A DNA stretch of 64,000 nucleotides from Ancylobacter dichloromethanicus (GCF_018390645.1 NZ_JAHBGC010000046.1:62001-126000); one strand, 5' to 3'; counted from the stretch's first letter, positions 36,157 to 46,862 are shown. Numbers and translations: made by a program. Notes: a model not told the origin generated them from the sequence alone.

Positions 36157-37416
36157 TCACACCGGCTTCAGCAGCACGTGCTTCTTCTTGCCGAGCGAGA
36201 GCTTGATGACGCCTTCGGGCGTGAGGTCGCGCTCGGTCAGCACCGCCTTCTCGTCGGTCACGGCGGCGTCGTTCACCTTCAGCCCGCCGCCCTTGACCTG
36301 GCGCCGCGCCTCGCCATTGGAGGCGACGAGGCCGCTCTTCTCGGCGAAGGCGGCGAGCACGCCGATGCCGGTCGCCAGCTCGCCCGCCGGCACCTCGACA
36401 GTCGGCAGGTCGGCGGCGATGCCACCTTCCTCGAACGTCTTGCGCGCCGTCTCGGCCGCCGCTTCCGCCGCGACGCGCCCGTGCAGAAGCGCGGTGATCT
36501 CGGTGGCTAGGAGCTTCTTCACCTCGTTGATCGCCGGCCCTTTCGCCTCCTGCGCGAGGCGGGCGATCTCGTCCATCGGCAGCGTGGTGTAGAGCTTGAG
36601 GAAGCGCTCGACATCGGCGTCCTCGGTGTTGCGCCAGTACTGCCAGAATTCATAGGGGCCGAGCATGTCGGCGTTCAGCCACACCGCGCCATTGACCGAC
36701 TTGCCCATCTTGGCGCCGGAGGCGGTGGTGAGCAGCGGCGAGGTGAGCGCGTAAAGCTGCGGCGTGCCCATGCGGTGGCCGAGGTCGATGCCGTTGATGA
36801 TGTTGCCCCACTGATCGGAGCCGCCCATCTGCAGCCGCACATCGTAGCGCCTGGACAGCTCGACGAAGTCGTAGGCCTGCAGGATCATGTAGTTGAATTC
36901 GAGGAAGGACAGCGACTGTTCGCGTTCCAGCCGGGTCTTCACGCTGTCGAAGGACAGCATGCGGTTGACCGAGAAGTGCCGGCCGACATCGCGCAGGAAT
37001 TCCAGATAGTTGAGATCGCGCAGCCATTCGGCGTTGTTGATCATCAGCGCGCCGGCCGGGCCCTCGCCATAGCTGAGATAGTTGGCGAACACCCGCTTGA
37101 TCGAGGTGATGTTGGCCTCGATCGTGTCCACCGTCATCAACTGACGCGCCTCATCCTTGAACGAGGGGTCGCCCACCATGCCGGTGCCGCCGCCCATCAG
37201 CGAGACCGCGCGGTGGCCGGTTTTTTGCAGCCAGTGCAGCATCATGATCTGGATGAGTCCGCCGGCATGCAGGCTCGGCGCGGTCGGGTCGAAGCCGATA
37301 TAGGCGGTGACCGTTTCCTTCGCGAACAGATCGTCCAGGCCCTTTTCATCGGAGACCTGATGAATGAAGCCGCGCTCGCTGAGGGTGCGGAGGAAATCGG
37401 ATTTGAACGTGCTCAT
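36157..37416 (-). CDS. tyrS: Tyrosyl-tRNA synthetase
   Basis: This 419-residue class I aminoacyl-tRNA synthetase charges tRNA-Tyr. The HIGH-equivalent region is [12 protein letters not shown], the tyrosine-binding part includes [10 protein letters not shown], and the KMSKS loop appears as [14 protein letters not shown]-terminal S4 RNA-binding domain (about 355-419) contains [14 protein letters not shown]. It starts at ATG 37416 and is divergent from anmK, with 151 bases between them. Confidence 0.98.
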   Translation of the reverse strand: MSTFKSDFLRTLSERGFIHQVSDEKGLDDLFAKETVTAYIGFDPTAPSLHAGGLIQIMMLHWLQKTGHRAVSLMGGGTGMVGDPSFKDEARQLMTVDTIEANITSIKRVFANYLSYGEGPAGALMINNAEWLRDLNYLEFLRDVGRHFSVNRMLSFDSVKTRLEREQSLSFLEFNYMILQAYDFVELSRRYDVRLQMGGSDQWGNIINGIDLGHRMGTPQLYALTSPLLTTASGAKMGKSVNGAVWLNADMLGPYEFWQYWRNTEDADVERFLKLYTTLPMDEIARLAQEAKGPAINEVKKLLATEITALLHGRVAAEAAAETARKTFEEGGIAADLPTVEVPAGELATGIGVLAAFAEKSGLVASNGEARRQVKGGGLKVNDAAVTDEKAVLTERDLTPEGVIKLSLGKKKHVLLKPV

Positions 37417-37567
37417 CTCGGGCCTGCGGGCATCAACGCCATGTTAGGAACGGGCATATCAGTTTGGGTGTCGCGCACGCCCCGCCCGATAGGCGAAGGC
37501 GCGCGCGGCGGATGTACCAGTTTCGCGCGGCGAGCGCACCCCGGCCCGGCGCCGGCGAGGAGGAAGG

Positions 37568-38719
37568 ATGCCCCGGCCCCTGAAGGCGATCGGCCTGATG
37601 AGCGGCACCTCGCTCGACGGGGTGGACGTGGCGCTGATCGAGACCGACGGCGAGAGCGTCGCCGCCTTCGGCCCGGCGCTCACCTTTGCCTATGGCGAGG
37701 ACGACCGCGCGCTGTTCGTCGCGGCGCTGGAGGCGGCGCGCACGCTGACGGATCGCGACGCCCGCCCCGGCGCACTGGCCGCCGCCGAGGGCCGGCTGAC
37801 GGAGCGCCATGCGCAGGCGCTGGCCGCGTTTTTCGAGCAGCATCCGGTACATAGAGACGTTTCCGTGATCGGCTTCCACGGCCAGACGGTGCTGCACCGG
37901 CCGGAGATTCGCCTGACCATTCAAATCGGCGACGGGCCGGGGCTGGCGCGGGCGGTGCGGGCGATGGTGCCGCCGCCGGGGCCGAACCTCGTCTACGACC
38001 TGCGTGCCGCCGATGTCGCGGCCGGCGGGCAGGGGGCGCCGCTGGTGCCGGTCTATCACCGGGCGCTGGCGCATGGGCTGTCGCTGGCGGGGCCCTTGCT
38101 GGTGCTCAATCTCGGCGGCGTCGCGAACATCACCTATATCGACGGCGAGGCCGACCCGATCGCCTGCGACACCGGCCCGGCCAATGCGCTGATCGACGAC
38201 TTCATGCAGGCGCGAACCGGCATCCCACTGGACCGCGACGGCGCGGCGGCGGCGGCAGGGAGGGTCGACGAAGCGGCGCTGGCGCGGCTGCTGACGCACC
38301 CCTTCTTCGCCAGGCGCCCGCCCAAGTCGCTCGACCGCAACGATTTTCGCGAATGGGTCACGGAGCATGCAGGTCTCGACGGCATGAGCGTCGCCGACGG
38401 TGCGGCGACATTGACGGCGCTGACCGCCGCCTGTGTCGGGGCGGTGCTGCCGCATCTGCCGAAGCCGCCGCGCACGCTGATCGCGGCCGGCGGCGGGGCG
38501 CATAATCCGACGCTTCTGCGCTTCCTGCGCGCGCGGCTCGGTGTCGAGGTGATGACCGCCGATGCCGTCGGCTGGTCCACTGACGCGTTGGAAGCGCAGG
38601 CTTTCGGGTTCCTGGCGGTGCGCGCGCTGCGGGGATTGCCACTGAGCTTTCCAACCACCACCGGCGTGCCCCGCCCGATTACCGGCGGGGTCATCGAGCT
38701 GCCGCTCCCGGCTGCATGA
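37568..38719 (+). CDS. anmK: Anhydro-N-acetylmuramic acid kinase
   Basis: This 383-residue sugar kinase opens and phosphorylates 1,6-anhydroMurNAc to MurNAc-6-phosphate during peptidoglycan recycling. The ASKHA-fold signature [15 protein letters not shown] is at 10-24. [23 protein letters not shown] and [12 protein letters not shown] complete the catalytic core, and [12 protein letters not shown] forms the second nucleotide loop. AGGAAGG lies just upstream of ATG 37568. The anmK-tyrS divergent pair is frequent in alphaproteobacteria. Confidence 0.97.
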   Translation: MPRPLKAIGLMSGTSLDGVDVALIETDGESVAAFGPALTFAYGEDDRALFVAALEAARTLTDRDARPGALAAAEGRLTERHAQALAAFFEQHPVHRDVSVIGFHGQTVLHRPEIRLTIQIGDGPGLARAVRAMVPPPGPNLVYDLRAADVAAGGQGAPLVPVYHRALAHGLSLAGPLLVLNLGGVANITYIDGEADPIACDTGPANALIDDFMQARTGIPLDRDGAAAAAGRVDEAALARLLTHPFFARRPPKSLDRNDFREWVTEHAGLDGMSVADGAATLTALTAACVGAVLPHLPKPPRTLIAAGGGAHNPTLLRFLRARLGVEVMTADAVGWSTDALEAQAFGFLAVRALRGLPLSFPTTTGVPRPITGGVIELPLPAA

Positions 38720-38958
38720 GCGGCTGCATCGTCAAGCTGCAGAACCGCCGATGCTTGCAGCAAAGCTGAACATCAATTTCAGAAAAATTGAATTTAACGA
38801 AAGATTGTCGCAGTATTCCTGAAATGCATTGGTGCGATGCGAAATCGTATGATGCGGTGCACAATATTCCATGTAATTTGTGGGCTCCCGGAAGTCCGGC
38901 TCGCCAGGCAGGCAGCTTCCTCTTCAACACGCCTGGACAGAAACTTGGAGCCTTCGAG
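38720..38958. other. AT-richer intergenic region upstream of a small exported protein
   Basis: About 240 bases are visibly richer in A and T than the surroundings (e.g. ATTTCAGAAAAATTGAATTT, 38773-38800, which contains the imperfect dyad CAATTT/AAATTG). No gene is supportable. It likely carries the promoter of the 38959 gene. Confidence 0.4.
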
Positions 38959-39330
38959 ATGCGCAGCCTCAGCCGCGATATTCTGCCGCTTGCCGTCGCT
39001 GGCGGCCTCATTGCCGTCGCCGTCATCGCCCCCGTCCGCGCCGCCGACAAGGCCGCGGGCCTCAAGCCGGCCACTGCCCAGACCATCAATATCGGCTATG
39101 TGAATGGCGTTGCGTTCTATACCGCCCAGGAAGACGGCTATCATGTCGTCGCGACGCTGAGCGTCGCCGGCGGGGCGCCGATCCGTGTTGCCGCGACCCT
39201 CCAGCCCGAGCAGGCGGTCAGCTTCTCGGTGCCCGGCGCGGCCGACACGGCGCCGAGCGTGGTGCAGATCGCCCGCCGTGGCGACAGCCTCACGGTGACC
39301 AACCCGCCGCCGCGCCTTGTGCTCAACTGA
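38959..39330 (+). CDS. Small exported protein of unknown function
   Basis: This 123-residue protein has a signal peptide (1-28, LPLAVAGGLIAVAVIAPVRAAD). A short, beta-rich mature region includes INIGYVNGVAFYTAQEDGYHVVATLSV and ends VTNPPPRLVLN. I do not recognise the family with certainty; it is probably periplasmic. ATG 38959 follows TTGGAG with 8-base spacing, and the upstream in-frame extension is AT-rich non-coding sequence. A shared terminator follows 40 bases after its stop. Confidence 0.7.
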   Translation: MRSLSRDILPLAVAGGLIAVAVIAPVRAADKAAGLKPATAQTINIGYVNGVAFYTAQEDGYHVVATLSVAGGAPIRVAATLQPEQAVSFSVPGAADTAPSVVQIARRGDSLTVTNPPPRLVLN

Positions 39331-39370
39331 GCCTCGACTCTTTCAGCACGCTAAAAGCCCGCACCACGTA

Positions 39371-39402
39371 AAAAAGCCCGGCGTTGCAGCGCCGGGCTTT
39401 TC
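39371..39402. terminator. Bidirectional Rho-independent terminator
   Basis: Eleven-base arms AAAGCCCGGCG (39373-39383) and CGCCGGGCTTT (39390-39400) flank a TTGCAG loop. T runs occur on both strands (CTTTTCG and GGGCTTTTT). It serves the small exported protein gene and the convergent hydrolase gene. Confidence 0.88.
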
Positions 39403-39429
39403 GTTTGCGGCGGGTGAAAGGCCGCGGGT

Positions 39430-40095
39430 TCAGGCGGCGCTGGTGTTCTTGGCGGTCTCCGGCAGGCGCTTGTCGAGATAGGCGCCGACGACCTCCATCA
39501 GATCCTCGGTCTTGCCGTCGAAGAAATGGTTGGCGCCCGGCACGGTCTGCTGGTCGATGACGATGCCCTTCTGCGTCTTCAGCTTCTCCACCAGGCCGGT
39601 GACGGCGGAGAACGGCACCACCGCGTCCTTGTCGCCATGCACGAACAGGCCGGAGGACGGGCAGGGGGCGAGGAAGGAGAAGTCGTACAGATTGGCCGGC
39701 GCGGCGATGGAGATGAAGCCTTCCACCTCGGGGCGGCGCATCAGCAGCTGCATGCCGATCCAGGCGCCGAAGGAGAAGCCGGCGATCCAGCAGGCGCGCG
39801 CGTCCGGGTTGATCGACTGCGCCCAGTCGAGCGCGGCGGCGGCATCGGCGAGTTCGCCCTGGCCGTGGTCGAACGAGCCCTGCGAGCGGCCGACGCCGCG
39901 GAAATTGAAGCGCAGGGTCGAAAAGCCCCGGTTCACGAACTGGTAATAGAGGTTGTAGACCACCGGGTTGTTCATCGTGCCGCCGAACTGCGGGTGCGGG
40001 TGCAGGATGATGGCGATGGGCGCATGGCGCGTCTTGGCGGGCTGGTAGCGGCCTTCGAGCCGCCCCTTCTCGCCGGTGAAGATGACCTCGGGCAT
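39430..40095 (-). CDS. Alpha/beta hydrolase
   Basis: This 221-residue single-domain alpha/beta hydrolase has nucleophile elbow GFSFG (IAGFSFGAWIG, Ser about 108), acid HGDKDAVVP and catalytic His in PGANHFFDG. HPHPQFGGTMNNPVV is the oxyanion region typical of the YfhR/dienelactone-hydrolase-like group widespread in alphaproteobacteria. The substrate is unknown; it has no signal peptide, so it is cytoplasmic. It is divergent from the SUF operon, whose control region lies about 110 bases upstream. Confidence 0.88.
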   Translation of the reverse strand: MPEVIFTGEKGRLEGRYQPAKTRHAPIAIILHPHPQFGGTMNNPVVYNLYYQFVNRGFSTLRFNFRGVGRSQGSFDHGQGELADAAAALDWAQSINPDARACWIAGFSFGAWIGMQLLMRRPEVEGFISIAAPANLYDFSFLAPCPSSGLFVHGDKDAVVPFSAVTGLVEKLKTQKGIVIDQQTVPGANHFFDGKTEDLMEVVGAYLDKRLPETAKNTSAA

Positions 40096-40201
40096 GAAGT
40101 GCGTGACCTTGAATGCGGCGGCGGGGAAGGCAACGCCTGTCCGGAGGGGCCGGAACCCGCGTCCAGCCTGCGTCCCGGGAGACGGCCTTACCGCATGCGC
40201 C

Positions 40202-40247
40202 TTGACGACCTAGGGTGGGAGCCCTAATTTATTAGAATAATTCTAAT
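40202..40247 (+). promoter_or_regulatory. SUF operon promoter with Irr/ICE-type palindrome
   Basis: TTGACG (40202-40207), exactly 17 bases, then TAATTT (40225-40230) make a good sigma-70-type promoter. Directly after it ATTAGAATAATTCTAAT (40231-40247) is a perfect 8+1+8 palindrome covering the expected start point. It matches the TTAGAA-N3-TTCTAA pattern of iron control elements bound by Irr in Hyphomicrobiales. Position over +1 implies repression, i.e. lower SUF expression when Irr is active (low iron). That last step is inference. Confidence 0.7.
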
Positions 40248-40431
40248 ATTCGACGTCGGGTTGCAGTTTCGTCGCGTTCAATCTGCGCGGCAGGCAGCCC
40301 TTCGAAGAAGACGGGACGCCAAGCTATGCCGGACGCGACCTGAATTTGCAAGCTTTGAGCGCAAAAGGGCGGCAGACGGCGCGACGCATTCCTATATAGG
40401 AGACGGCTGCGTAACTTCGAGCCCCGAGACC
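40248..40431 (+). other. Leader between SUF promoter and first gene
   Basis: About 185 bases contain no recognisable regulator gene; no Rrf2/IscR-like sequence is encoded here. A perfect CCTATATAGG palindrome lies at 40391-40400. The frame open across this stretch has no family features. Confidence 0.4.
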
Positions 40432-41601
40432 ATGAACCAACGCACCTATCTCGACCATAACGCCACCTCGCCGGTTCGCCCGGAGGCACGCGAAGCCCTG
40501 CTGGAGGCGCTGGACGCCACCGGCAACGGCTCGTCCGTGCATGGCGAGGGCCGCGCCTCGCGCGCCACCATCGACAAGGCGCGCGGGCGGGTGGCGGCGC
40601 TGGTCGGGGCGCCGGCCGGGGGGGTGATGTTCACCTCCTGCGGCACCGAGGCGGACACGCTGGCGCTGACCCCCGATTTCCACCGTGGCGAGACGCCGGT
40701 GACCTGCGACGTGCTGCTGGTGAGCGCGGTCGAACACGCCGCCGTGCTGCGCGGCCACCGCTTTCCGGCCGAACGGGTGGAAATCCTCCCCGTCGACGCC
40801 CGCGGGCGGGTGCGGCCGGACGGGCTCGACGCGGCGCTCGATCGTCACACCGCCGCCGGCCGCCGGGCGCTGGTCTCGGTGATGGTGGCCAATAACGAGA
40901 CCGGCGTGCTCCAGCCGGTGGCGGAGGTGGCGCGCCGCGCCCATGCCCATGGCGCGCTGGTGCACAGCGATGCCGTGCAGGCGGCCGGGCGCATGGCGGT
41001 GTCGATGCCGGCGCTGGGCGTCGACCTGATGTCGATCTCCGCCCACAAGCTGGGCGGGGCGCCGGGGGCGGGGGCGCTGATCGTCGCCGACCCGGATCTG
41101 CGGCCCGCGCCGGTGTTCGCCGGCGGGGCGCAGGAGCGCGGCCGGCGCGCCGGCAGCGAGAACGTTCCCGCCATCGCCGCCTTCGGTGCGGCGGCGCTCG
41201 CCGCGGCCGCCGCTGTGGAAGTGGACGCCGCGCGCATCAATGGCTTGCGCGCGCGGCTTGAAGACGCTCTAAGGTGCGAGTTTCCCGAGCTTGTCCTGCT
41301 CGTGGGCGATGTCGACCGGCTGCCGAACACGTCGTGCCTCGCGCTGCCGGGCGTGCCGGCGGAAACCATCGTGATCGCCCTCGATCTCGCGGGCGTGGCG
41401 GTGAGCGCCGGGGCCGCCTGCTCGTCGGGCAAGGTCGCGGCCTCGCACGTGCTGGGCGCGATGGGCGTGCCCGAGCGCATCGCGCGCTCGGCGATCCGCC
41501 TGTCGTTCGGCTGGTCGAGCGGGGAAGAGGATGTCGACCGGGCGCTCGGCGTGTTCCGCCGGGTGTTGCCCGGTCTTGTGCGCCGCCGCGCGGCGGCGTG
41601 A
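40432..41601 (+). CDS. Cysteine desulfurase (NifS/IscS-like), first gene of the SUF operon
   Basis: This 389-residue PLP enzyme releases sulfur from cysteine as a persulfide. The substrate loop SAGAACSSGKVAASHVLG carries the catalytic Cys, and the PLP lysine lies in SISAHKLGGAPGAGAL. YLDHNATSPVRPEAREALL is the usual group I N-terminus. Together with sufS this operon encodes two cysteine desulfurases of different groups, a known arrangement in Hyphomicrobiales. ATG 40432 begins MNQRTYLDHNAT; the upstream frame is leader. Confidence 0.93.
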   Translation: MNQRTYLDHNATSPVRPEAREALLEALDATGNGSSVHGEGRASRATIDKARGRVAALVGAPAGGVMFTSCGTEADTLALTPDFHRGETPVTCDVLLVSAVEHAAVLRGHRFPAERVEILPVDARGRVRPDGLDAALDRHTAAGRRALVSVMVANNETGVLQPVAEVARRAHAHGALVHSDAVQAAGRMAVSMPALGVDLMSISAHKLGGAPGAGALIVADPDLRPAPVFAGGAQERGRRAGSENVPAIAAFGAAALAAAAAVEVDAARINGLRARLEDALRCEFPELVLLVGDVDRLPNTSCLALPGVPAETIVIALDLAGVAVSAGAACSSGKVAASHVLGAMGVPERIARSAIRLSFGWSSGEEDVDRALGVFRRVLPGLVRRRAAA

Positions 41602-41721
41602 GGAAGAAGGCCGCCTTCGGGCGGCCGAGACGACGCCGGCGGTCCGCCCCTCGCGGCCGCCGGTGGGAATGGTTGACCTGACCCGTGGGCCTTGACCCCG
41701 CGTGGGAGAGGAGATGAGACG

Positions 41722-43194
<1,473 letters not shown>

Positions 43195-43205
43195 CGGCCC
43201 CGCAA

Positions 43206-43241
43206 CGATGTGGATGCCCGGGTCAGGCCCGGGCATGACGC
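43206..43241. repeat. REP-like palindrome, copy C, between sufB and sufC
   Basis: GATGTGGATGCCCGGG-TCAGG-CCCGGGCATGACG has nine-base perfect arms (43214-43222 and 43228-43236), 12 bases after sufB. It may stabilise the upstream sufB message or attenuate sufC. Confidence 0.7.
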
Positions 43242-43270
43242 CGATTGGATTGATACGCGTCCCTTGAATT

Positions 43271-43304
43271 CGTCATGGCCAGGCTCGACCCCGCCATCCA
43301 CGGA
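43271..43304. repeat. REP-like palindrome, copy D (inverted, degenerate)
   Basis: CGTCATGGCCAGGCTCGACCCCGCCATCCACG is the same family as copy C, in opposite orientation with mismatched arms. C and D form a divergent pair inside the sufB-sufC spacer. Confidence 0.6.
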
Positions 43305-43333
43305 TCGGGTTTCACAGCAACCGGAAGACACAA

Positions 43334-44098
43334 ATGGCTCTGCTCGATATCGAAAACCTCCACGCCAAGATCGACGGCGAACACGGCAAGGAAATCCTCA
43401 AGGGCCTCTCGCTGAAGGTGAATCCCGGCGAGGTGCACGCCATCATGGGGCCGAACGGCTCCGGCAAGTCGACGCTCTCCTACATCCTCGCCGGCAAGGA
43501 GGATTATGAGGTCACCGACGGCACCGTCACGCTGGAAGGCGAGGACCTGCTGGAGATGGAAATCGACGAGCGCGCCGCCAAGGGCGTGTTCCTCGCCTTC
43601 CAGTATCCGGTGGAAGTGCCCGGCGTCGCCACCATGACCTTCCTGCGCGCGGCGCTGAACGCCCAGCGCAAGAAGCGCGGCGAGGCGGAAATCTCCACCC
43701 CGGACTTCCTGCGGCTGGTGCGGGAGAAGGCCGGCCATCTCGGCATCAACCAGGACATGCTGAAGCGCGGCGTCAATGTCGGCTTCTCCGGCGGCGAGAA
43801 GAAGCGCGCCGAGATCCTGCAGATGGCGGTGCTGGAGCCCAAGCTCTGCGTGCTCGACGAGACCGATTCCGGCCTCGACATCGACGCGCTGAAAGTGGTC
43901 TCGGAAGGCGTCAACGCGCTGCGCTCGCCCGACCGGGCGATGATCGTCATCACCCATTACCAGCGCCTTTTGAACCACATTGTCCCCGATTTCGTGCACG
44001 TCATGAACCAGGGCCGCATCGTCCGCTCCGGCGGCAAGGAACTGGCGCTGGAGCTGGAAGCCAATGGCTATGCCGAGTACCAGCAGGACGCGGCGTGA
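43334..44098 (+). CDS. sufC: Fe-S cluster assembly ATPase SufC
   Basis: This 254-residue ABC-type ATPase binds SufB and SufD and drives conformational change during cluster assembly. The Walker A motif GPNGSGKST (about 39-47), the ABC signature FSGGEKKRAEILQM and the Walker B/D-loop LDETDSGLDID are intact. It is cytosolic, with no membrane partner. It ends 10 bases before sufD. Confidence 0.98.
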   Translation: MALLDIENLHAKIDGEHGKEILKGLSLKVNPGEVHAIMGPNGSGKSTLSYILAGKEDYEVTDGTVTLEGEDLLEMEIDERAAKGVFLAFQYPVEVPGVATMTFLRAALNAQRKKRGEAEISTPDFLRLVREKAGHLGINQDMLKRGVNVGFSGGEKKRAEILQMAVLEPKLCVLDETDSGLDIDALKVVSEGVNALRSPDRAMIVITHYQRLLNHIVPDFVHVMNQGRIVRSGGKELALELEANGYAEYQQDAA

Positions 44099-44108
44099 GG
44101 TGGCAGAG

Positions 44109-45422
44109 ATGAACGCTGACATCCGTCCGATCCGTACGCCGGCCGAACAGGCGATCCTCGCCTCGCTCGGCACCGTGCCGGAAGGCGGCGACCGGCTGGC
44201 CGATCTGCGCCGCGCCGCCGCCCGCTCCTTCGAGGAAAACGGCCTGCCGCACCGGCGGGTCGAGGAATGGAAATACACCGACCTGCGCGCGCTGATGCGC
44301 GAGGCCGTGCCGGTCGCCGGCACCGCTGCCGTCGCCGAGGCGGAGGCCCGTGCCCGCCTGCTGCGCGGTGTCGAGGCCCGCCGCATCGTCATTGCCAACG
44401 GCGCGGTGGTGCCGGAACTGTCCGACCTCGCCGACCTTGAGCAAGGGCTCGTCGTCACCACGTTTTCCGCCGCCGTCGCGGCGGGGGACGAGGCGCTCAG
44501 CCGCCTCGGCGGCATCGTGCCCAGCCGCTACGACGCCTCGCTGGCGCTGAACACGGCGCTGGCAAAGGACGGCGTGGTCATCACCGTGGCCCCGGGCGCC
44601 AGGATCGAGCGGCCGGTGCATGTGGCCCATGTCTTCGCCGGCGCGAGCGCGGCGGCGATGTACACCCGCTCGCTGGTCGTCGTCGGGGCGGGCGCGGCTC
44701 TCACCTATGCCGAGAGCTTCGAGGGGCCGGACGGCCTCGCCTATCAGGCCAATGCCGCCACCGAATTCGTGGTCGGCGACGAGGCGCATCTCGATGTGGT
44801 GCGGCTGCAGGAGGACGGCGCTTCGGCCTTCCACCTCGCCACCCTGCTGTTCGATGTGGGGCGCGATTCGCAGGTCCACACCTTCACCTTCTCGCTCGGG
44901 GCTTCCGTGGCGCGCACCTCGCTCTACGCCACGCTGTCGGGCGCGGACAGCCATGTCGGCTTCAACGGCGCCTCGCTGCTGAAGGGGCGTCAGCACGCCG
45001 ACACGACGCTCTATGTCGACCATCAGGTGCCGGGCTGCGAAAGCCGCGAACTGTTCAAGCACGTGCTGGACGATGCCTCGCGCGGCGTGTTCCAGGGCAA
45101 GATCGTCGTCCGCCAGGCGGCGCAGAAGACCGACGGGCGGATGATGAGCCGCGCGCTGGTGCTTGGCGACGAGGCGGAGATGGACAACAAGCCGGAGCTG
45201 GAGATCTTCGCCGACGACGTGCAGTGCGGCCATGGTGCCACTTGCGGGGCGATCGACGACGAGCTTCTGTTTTACCTGCGCGCCCGCGGCATTCCGATGA
45301 AGGAGGCGCAGAGCCTTCTGGTGCAGGCCTTTGTCGGCGAGGCGATCGAGACCGTCGAGCATGAGGGGCTGCGCGAGGCGCTGATCGAGCGGGCGGAGAG
45401 CTGGCTCGCGGCGCGGGCGTGA
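44109..45422 (+). CDS. sufD: Fe-S cluster assembly protein SufD
   Basis: This 437-residue SufD is the structural paralogue of SufB in the SufBC2D complex. GLPHRRVEEWKYTDLRALM is the conserved N-terminal block. The beta-helix core and C-terminal VQCGHGATCGAIDDELLFYLRARGI, including the conserved Cys/His, are present, followed by the helical MKEAQSLLVQAFVGEAIE. ATG 44109 is chosen because an ATG at 44064 would lie in sufC. AGAG precedes at short distance. Confidence 0.97.
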   Translation: MNADIRPIRTPAEQAILASLGTVPEGGDRLADLRRAAARSFEENGLPHRRVEEWKYTDLRALMREAVPVAGTAAVAEAEARARLLRGVEARRIVIANGAVVPELSDLADLEQGLVVTTFSAAVAAGDEALSRLGGIVPSRYDASLALNTALAKDGVVITVAPGARIERPVHVAHVFAGASAAAMYTRSLVVVGAGAALTYAESFEGPDGLAYQANAATEFVVGDEAHLDVVRLQEDGASAFHLATLLFDVGRDSQVHTFTFSLGASVARTSLYATLSGADSHVGFNGASLLKGRQHADTTLYVDHQVPGCESRELFKHVLDDASRGVFQGKIVVRQAAQKTDGRMMSRALVLGDEAEMDNKPELEIFADDVQCGHGATCGAIDDELLFYLRARGIPMKEAQSLLVQAFVGEAIETVEHEGLREALIERAESWLAARA

Positions 45423-45439
45423 GGCGCGGCTGCGACCCG

Positions 45440-45486
45440 AGATCCTTCGAGGCCCGGGCCGTGGCCCGGGCACCTCAGGATGACGG
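45440..45486. repeat. Dispersed palindromic repeat, CATCCTGAGG family, copy 1
   Basis: GATCCTTCGAGG, then a CCCGGGCC/GGCCCGGG hairpin, then CACCTCAGGATGACG. The outer ends (CCTTCGAGG and CCTCAGGATG) belong to a repeat family common in Hyphomicrobiales genomes. It lies in the sufD-sufS spacer. Confidence 0.6.
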
Positions 45487-45527
45487 TGTTCTCCAAGATG
45501 GGTCGATGACGCTGCCTCGATGTGCGA

Positions 45528-45572
45528 CGTCATCCTGAGGTGAGAGCGCAGCGAGCCTCGAAGGATGCTCGT
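45528..45572. repeat. Dispersed palindromic repeat, CATCCTGAGG family, copy 2
   Basis: CGTCATCCTGAGGTGAGAGC, then GCAGCGAGCCTCGAAGGATG. This is the inverted partner of copy 1, the two facing each other 41 bases apart within the 180-base sufD-sufS spacer. Its centre differs (GAGCGCAGC instead of the CCCGGGCC hairpin). Confidence 0.65.
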
Positions 45573-45602
45573 CTCCCGCACCGAGAAAATGAAGGTCGAG
45601 CC

Positions 45603-46862
45603 ATGACCACCAGCCTTCCCACCCTCCACCCCGCCGTCGCCAATGGCGGCTACGACGTCGCTCGCGTGCGGCAGGATTTTCCGATCCTGTCGAAGACCGT
45701 TTACGGCAAGCCGCTGGTCTATCTCGACAACGCCGCCTCGGCGCAGAAGCCGGTGCAGGTGCTGGACCGCATGCGCTTCGCCTATGAGAACGAATATTCC
45801 AACGTCCATCGCGGCCTGCACTTCCTCGCCAATGCGATGACCGATGCCTATGAGCAGGCCCGCGAGCGCTGCCGCGCCTTCCTCAACGCCCCGACGCTGG
45901 AAGAGGTGATCTTCACCCGCTCGGTGACCGGGGCGATCAACCTCGTCGCCTCCTCGCTCGGCCAGTCGATCAACGAGGGCGACGAGATCGTGCTCTCGAT
46001 CATGGAGCACCACTCCAACATCGTGCCGTGGAACTATCTGCGCGAGCGCAAGGGCGCGGTGATCAAGTGGGCGCCGGTGACCGAGGACGGGGCGTTCGAC
46101 CTCGACGCCTTCAAGGCGCTGCTGACCGAGCGCACGAAGATCGTCGCCATCACCCACATGTCCAACGTGCTGGGCACGGTGACGCCGATCAAGGAGATCG
46201 CCCGCCTCGCCCATGAGGTCGGCGCGCTGGTGGTGGTGGACGGCGCGCAGGCCGCCGTGCACATGCCGGTGGACGTGGTCGACCTCGACGTCGACTTCTA
46301 CGCCGTCACCGGCCACAAGCTCTACGGCCCGACCGGCATCGGCGTGCTCTATGGCAGGCGGGCGCTTTTGGAGACGATGCCGCCCTATGAGGGCGGCGGC
46401 GAGATGATCCGCACCGTCACGCAGGACGGCGTCACCTATGGCGAGCCGCCGCACCGCTTCGAGGCCGGCACCCCGCCGATCGTGCAGGCGGTCGGGCTCG
46501 GCGAGGCGCTGGTCTACATGGAGAGCCTCGGCCGCGCGCGCATCGCGGCGCATGAGGCCGCGCTCGGCGCCTATGCGCGCGAGCGGCTGTCGCAGATCAA
46601 CTCGATCCAGATCTATGGCGACGCGCCGGGCAAGGGCGCCATCTTCGCCTTCGACGTGAAGGGCGCCCATCCCCACGACATCGCTACCGTCATCGACCGC
46701 GCCGGCATCGCCGTGCGCGCCGGCACCCATTGCGCGATGCCGCTTCTGGGGCGATATGGTGTGAATGCGACGTGCCGGGCGTCGTTCGCGCTCTACAACA
46801 CGCATGAGGAAGTCGACGCCCTCGCCGACGCCCTCATCAAGGCTCAGGATCTGTTCGCATGA
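45603..46862 (+). CDS. sufS: Cysteine desulfurase SufS
   Basis: This 419-residue group II (CsdA/SufS) PLP enzyme supplies sulfur to SufBCD. The PLP lysine is in VTGHKLYGPTGIGVLYG, and the catalytic Cys in RAGTHCAMPLLGRYG sits in the short group II loop. YLDNAASAQKPVQVLDRM and HHSNIVPWNYL are family blocks. ATG 45603 is placed just after the repeat-containing spacer. It overlaps the next gene by four bases (ATGA), indicating translational coupling. Confidence 0.98.
   Translation: MTTSLPTLHPAVANGGYDVARVRQDFPILSKTVYGKPLVYLDNAASAQKPVQVLDRMRFAYENEYSNVHRGLHFLANAMTDAYEQARERCRAFLNAPTLEEVIFTRSVTGAINLVASSLGQSINEGDEIVLSIMEHHSNIVPWNYLRERKGAVIKWAPVTEDGAFDLDAFKALLTERTKIVAITHMSNVLGTVTPIKEIARLAHEVGALVVVDGAQAAVHMPVDVVDLDVDFYAVTGHKLYGPTGIGVLYGRRALLETMPPYEGGGEMIRTVTQDGVTYGEPPHRFEAGTPPIVQAVGLGEALVYMESLGRARIAAHEAALGAYARERLSQINSIQIYGDAPGKGAIFAFDVKGAHPHDIATVIDRAGIAVRAGTHCAMPLLGRYGVNATCRASFALYNTHEEVDALADALIKAQDLFA

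Noticed and set aside
40261-40431. Possible regulator gene (IscR/Rrf2) between the Irr palindrome and the first SUF gene
   Set aside because: The translation has no helix-turn-helix or Rrf2 cysteines; it is an in-frame extension of the desulfurase frame into the leader.
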